Shown: piece after piece, positions 60,484 to 61,927 of the stretch
Layout: each line of letters opens with the position of its first letter
Numbering within the stretch: the stretch's first letter is position 1
Origin: Spirochaetia bacterium
Lineage (GTDB): Bacteria > Spirochaetota > UBA4802 > UBA5550
Assembly (NCBI GenBank): GCA_009885955.1
Contig: VFJS01000025.1
Span: forward strand, 1-61,927
Direction of reading: 5' to 3'
Length of the DNA stretch: 61,927 nt
Notes under the pieces: model-generated
The model's input: only the letters and a program-made list of their open reading frames with translations
Database searches by the model: none
What the model was told of the DNA's origin: nothing
Translations under genes and position numbers: made by a program

Positions 60484-61683
60484 ATGAACAAAAAATTATC
60501 AGATATATTGAATGAAACAAATGTAAACAAACTTGTTGACCTATTCTTAGTTCTTTTTGACAAACTTAAGACTAATTCAATAAATAAATGTAAGCAATTA
60601 ATTTCTTTCTATAAAAAGAAAAAATTAATATCAATCATACTTTTCATTTTTTTATTACTATCAATTGTCTTTATAACCCGGTTCTCATGCAGCAGCGAAT
60701 TATCAAATTTTAAATTTGAAAAAATTTCTATTGGAGAGGTGACTAAAAATATCCAGGAAATTGGAAAACTGGAAATTATTAATCCGGTAAATATTTATAG
60801 CCCGGCTGGGAATATACAGAAAATATATGCAGATCATAATGACAGGGTTGTAGCCGGTCAGCTTCTTTTGGTAATGGATACACCGGATGTGGATAAGCAG
60901 ATCACTCAAACCTTTGATAATTTGCAAATAACAAAAATGAATGTTGTAAGGGCGGAAAAAGAATATGAAATCAGTAAAAAATTGTATGAAAAAAAATTAC
61001 TATCTAAAGTCGATCTCATAAATTCAGAAATTAATGTAAATACTTTAACAACAACCTATAAATATGAAAAACTAAATTATGATTTAATAGCGACAAATAA
61101 AGATTGTGGAAAAATTAAATCTCCTGTTTCCGGAATTATTGTATCAAGAAATGTCGATGTAAACTCATCTATTAATGGAGGAACCTTTCTCTTTCTTATT
61201 GCTCCTGATATCAAGACAATGCGTATAATATTAAATGTAGATGAAAGTGACATCACCTTTGTCAGTGCCGGGCAAGATGCTACTGTTGCAGTCTATGCCT
61301 TTTATGAAAAAAAATTCCAAGGTAAGGTTATCCAGGTAAGGTCGAATAATCCAAAAATGATCGATGAAAGAATAAAATATGAAGTGGTGATAGATTGCTA
61401 TAATGAAAATGAAATGCTGAAGCCCGGGATGAATGCAACTGTATCAATTCTGGTTGCCAGGAAAGAAAATGTTATCAGGGTCCCCAATCAATCATTTATT
61501 ATTGCACCCTTTGGATATAAGCATGATCCGGCAAAAAAATATATATGGATTAAGCAGGACAAACTTTTAACTTTGAGAAAAATAAAAAGGATTCAGCCGG
61601 TTATAGGTTTGGCTGGCGACCAATATACTGAAATATTGGATAAGGTAAAAATTGGCGATGAGGTAATAGTTGGAACCAAATGA
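60484..61683 (+). CDS. RND/HlyD-type periplasmic membrane fusion protein
   Basis: A 399-aa adaptor of tripartite efflux or ABC export pumps. A soluble N-terminal segment of about 50 residues precedes one membrane helix (LISIILFIFLLLSIVFIT). Then come the biotinyl-lipoyl halves (INPVNIYSPAGNIQKIYADHNDRVVAGQLLLVMD and GKIKSPVSGIIVSRNVDVNSS), a coiled-coil hairpin between them, and the beta-barrel and membrane-proximal domains (VIRVPNQSFI, VIGLAGDQYTEIL, KIGDEVIVGT). The extra cytoplasmic N-terminus is unusual. Its pump partner would lie beyond the right edge. Confidence 0.87.
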   Translation: MNKKLSDILNETNVNKLVDLFLVLFDKLKTNSINKCKQLISFYKKKKLISIILFIFLLLSIVFITRFSCSSELSNFKFEKISIGEVTKNIQEIGKLEIINPVNIYSPAGNIQKIYADHNDRVVAGQLLLVMDTPDVDKQITQTFDNLQITKMNVVRAEKEYEISKKLYEKKLLSKVDLINSEINVNTLTTTYKYEKLNYDLIATNKDCGKIKSPVSGIIVSRNVDVNSSINGGTFLFLIAPDIKTMRIILNVDESDITFVSAGQDATVAVYAFYEKKFQGKVIQVRSNNPKMIDERIKYEVVIDCYNENEMLKPGMNATVSILVARKENVIRVPNQSFIIAPFGYKHDPAKKYIWIKQDKLLTLRKIKRIQPVIGLAGDQYTEILDKVKIGDEVIVGTK

Positions 61684-61927
61684 TTATTTTTAATCATATA
61701 AGAGATTTTTTATAATTTTTAACTGAATTACCTTTAATCACAACATAACCCAATCCCCAGATAATTTTTTAACAATGTGCGCCAATAAATTGTAGAATTT
61801 AAAAAAATTTAGTAAAAATTTGTAACTACTCAGCTCTTCAGCTTTGAAAATCCAAATATATCTGTCTACCGATCATGATCTGATAAATAGATTCAATAAC
61901 ATTTAAGCCCTGTTTTCTGACAGTCGA
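61684..61927. other. Noncoding right edge of window
   Basis: 244 AT-rich bases after the membrane fusion protein gene. I see no gene, terminator or repeat that can be supported. Confidence 0.5.

Overview
The window looks like chromosome from a Gram-negative, probably anaerobic bacterium of moderate to low GC. It has lipoproteins, an outer-membrane-type barrel, O-antigen genes, a many-heme cytochrome of the type known from Geobacter, a membrane polyferredoxin with a DUF362 partner, nickel uptake under NikR, and a large SUMF1-domain protein. This mix is common in Spirochaetota and in delta-proteobacterial lineages. I lean slightly to a spirochaete, but nothing here settles it.

Layout. 1-140: a 20-bp tandem repeat cut by the window edge. 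0.2-9 kb: lysS, an acyl-CoA dehydrogenase homologue with a changed catalytic residue, mgsA, a thioesterase, a TlpA-like thioredoxin, a RelE/Phd pair, a SUMF1-domain protein and an ankyrin protein, with dispersed hairpin repeats between them. 9.3-13.9 kb: a pyruvate/oxaloacetate carboxyltransferase subunit, an APC permease, a flavin reductase and a lone parA. 14-18.7 kb: the rpmH-rnpA-yidD-yidC-jag-mnmE block on the minus strand, preceded by mnmA. 20-24 kb: an Rrf2 regulator divergent from a small operon (Cys-rich secreted protein, DUF2318 protein, ABC permease, ABC ATPase) that resembles the ABC part of the Campylobacter P19 iron locus. 24-27 kb: a RAYT transposase and a glycogen debranching enzyme. 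27-32 kb: a two-gene operon of a cytochrome with about 15 hemes and a lipoprotein carrying a seven-bladed propeller. 33-41 kb: an Nramp metal transporter, the polyferredoxin/DUF362 pair and a five-gene nickel operon led by NikR. 41.5-53.8 kb: a polysaccharide/O-antigen region with FdtA/FdtB amino-sugar genes, several glycosyltransferases, GtrA, a YfhO-like protein and an O-antigen ligase. 53.8-60 kb: an island of toxin-antitoxin, AAA-nuclease and AbiEii genes with at least two decayed toxin genes. 60.5 kb: an RND-type membrane fusion protein.

The intergenic DNA is as notable as the genes. A MITE-like element of about 290 bp (32576-32870; second copy about 58997-59282) has terminal inverted repeats and a 10-bp flanking direct repeat, and it splits an older repeat. 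A second family ends in GTGAGG-type motifs and carries a double hairpin whose fold is kept in two copies (5289-5325 and 60398-60433). A third motif of about 45 bp lies upstream of three toxin-antitoxin-type units. No tRNA, rRNA or CRISPR array was recognised.
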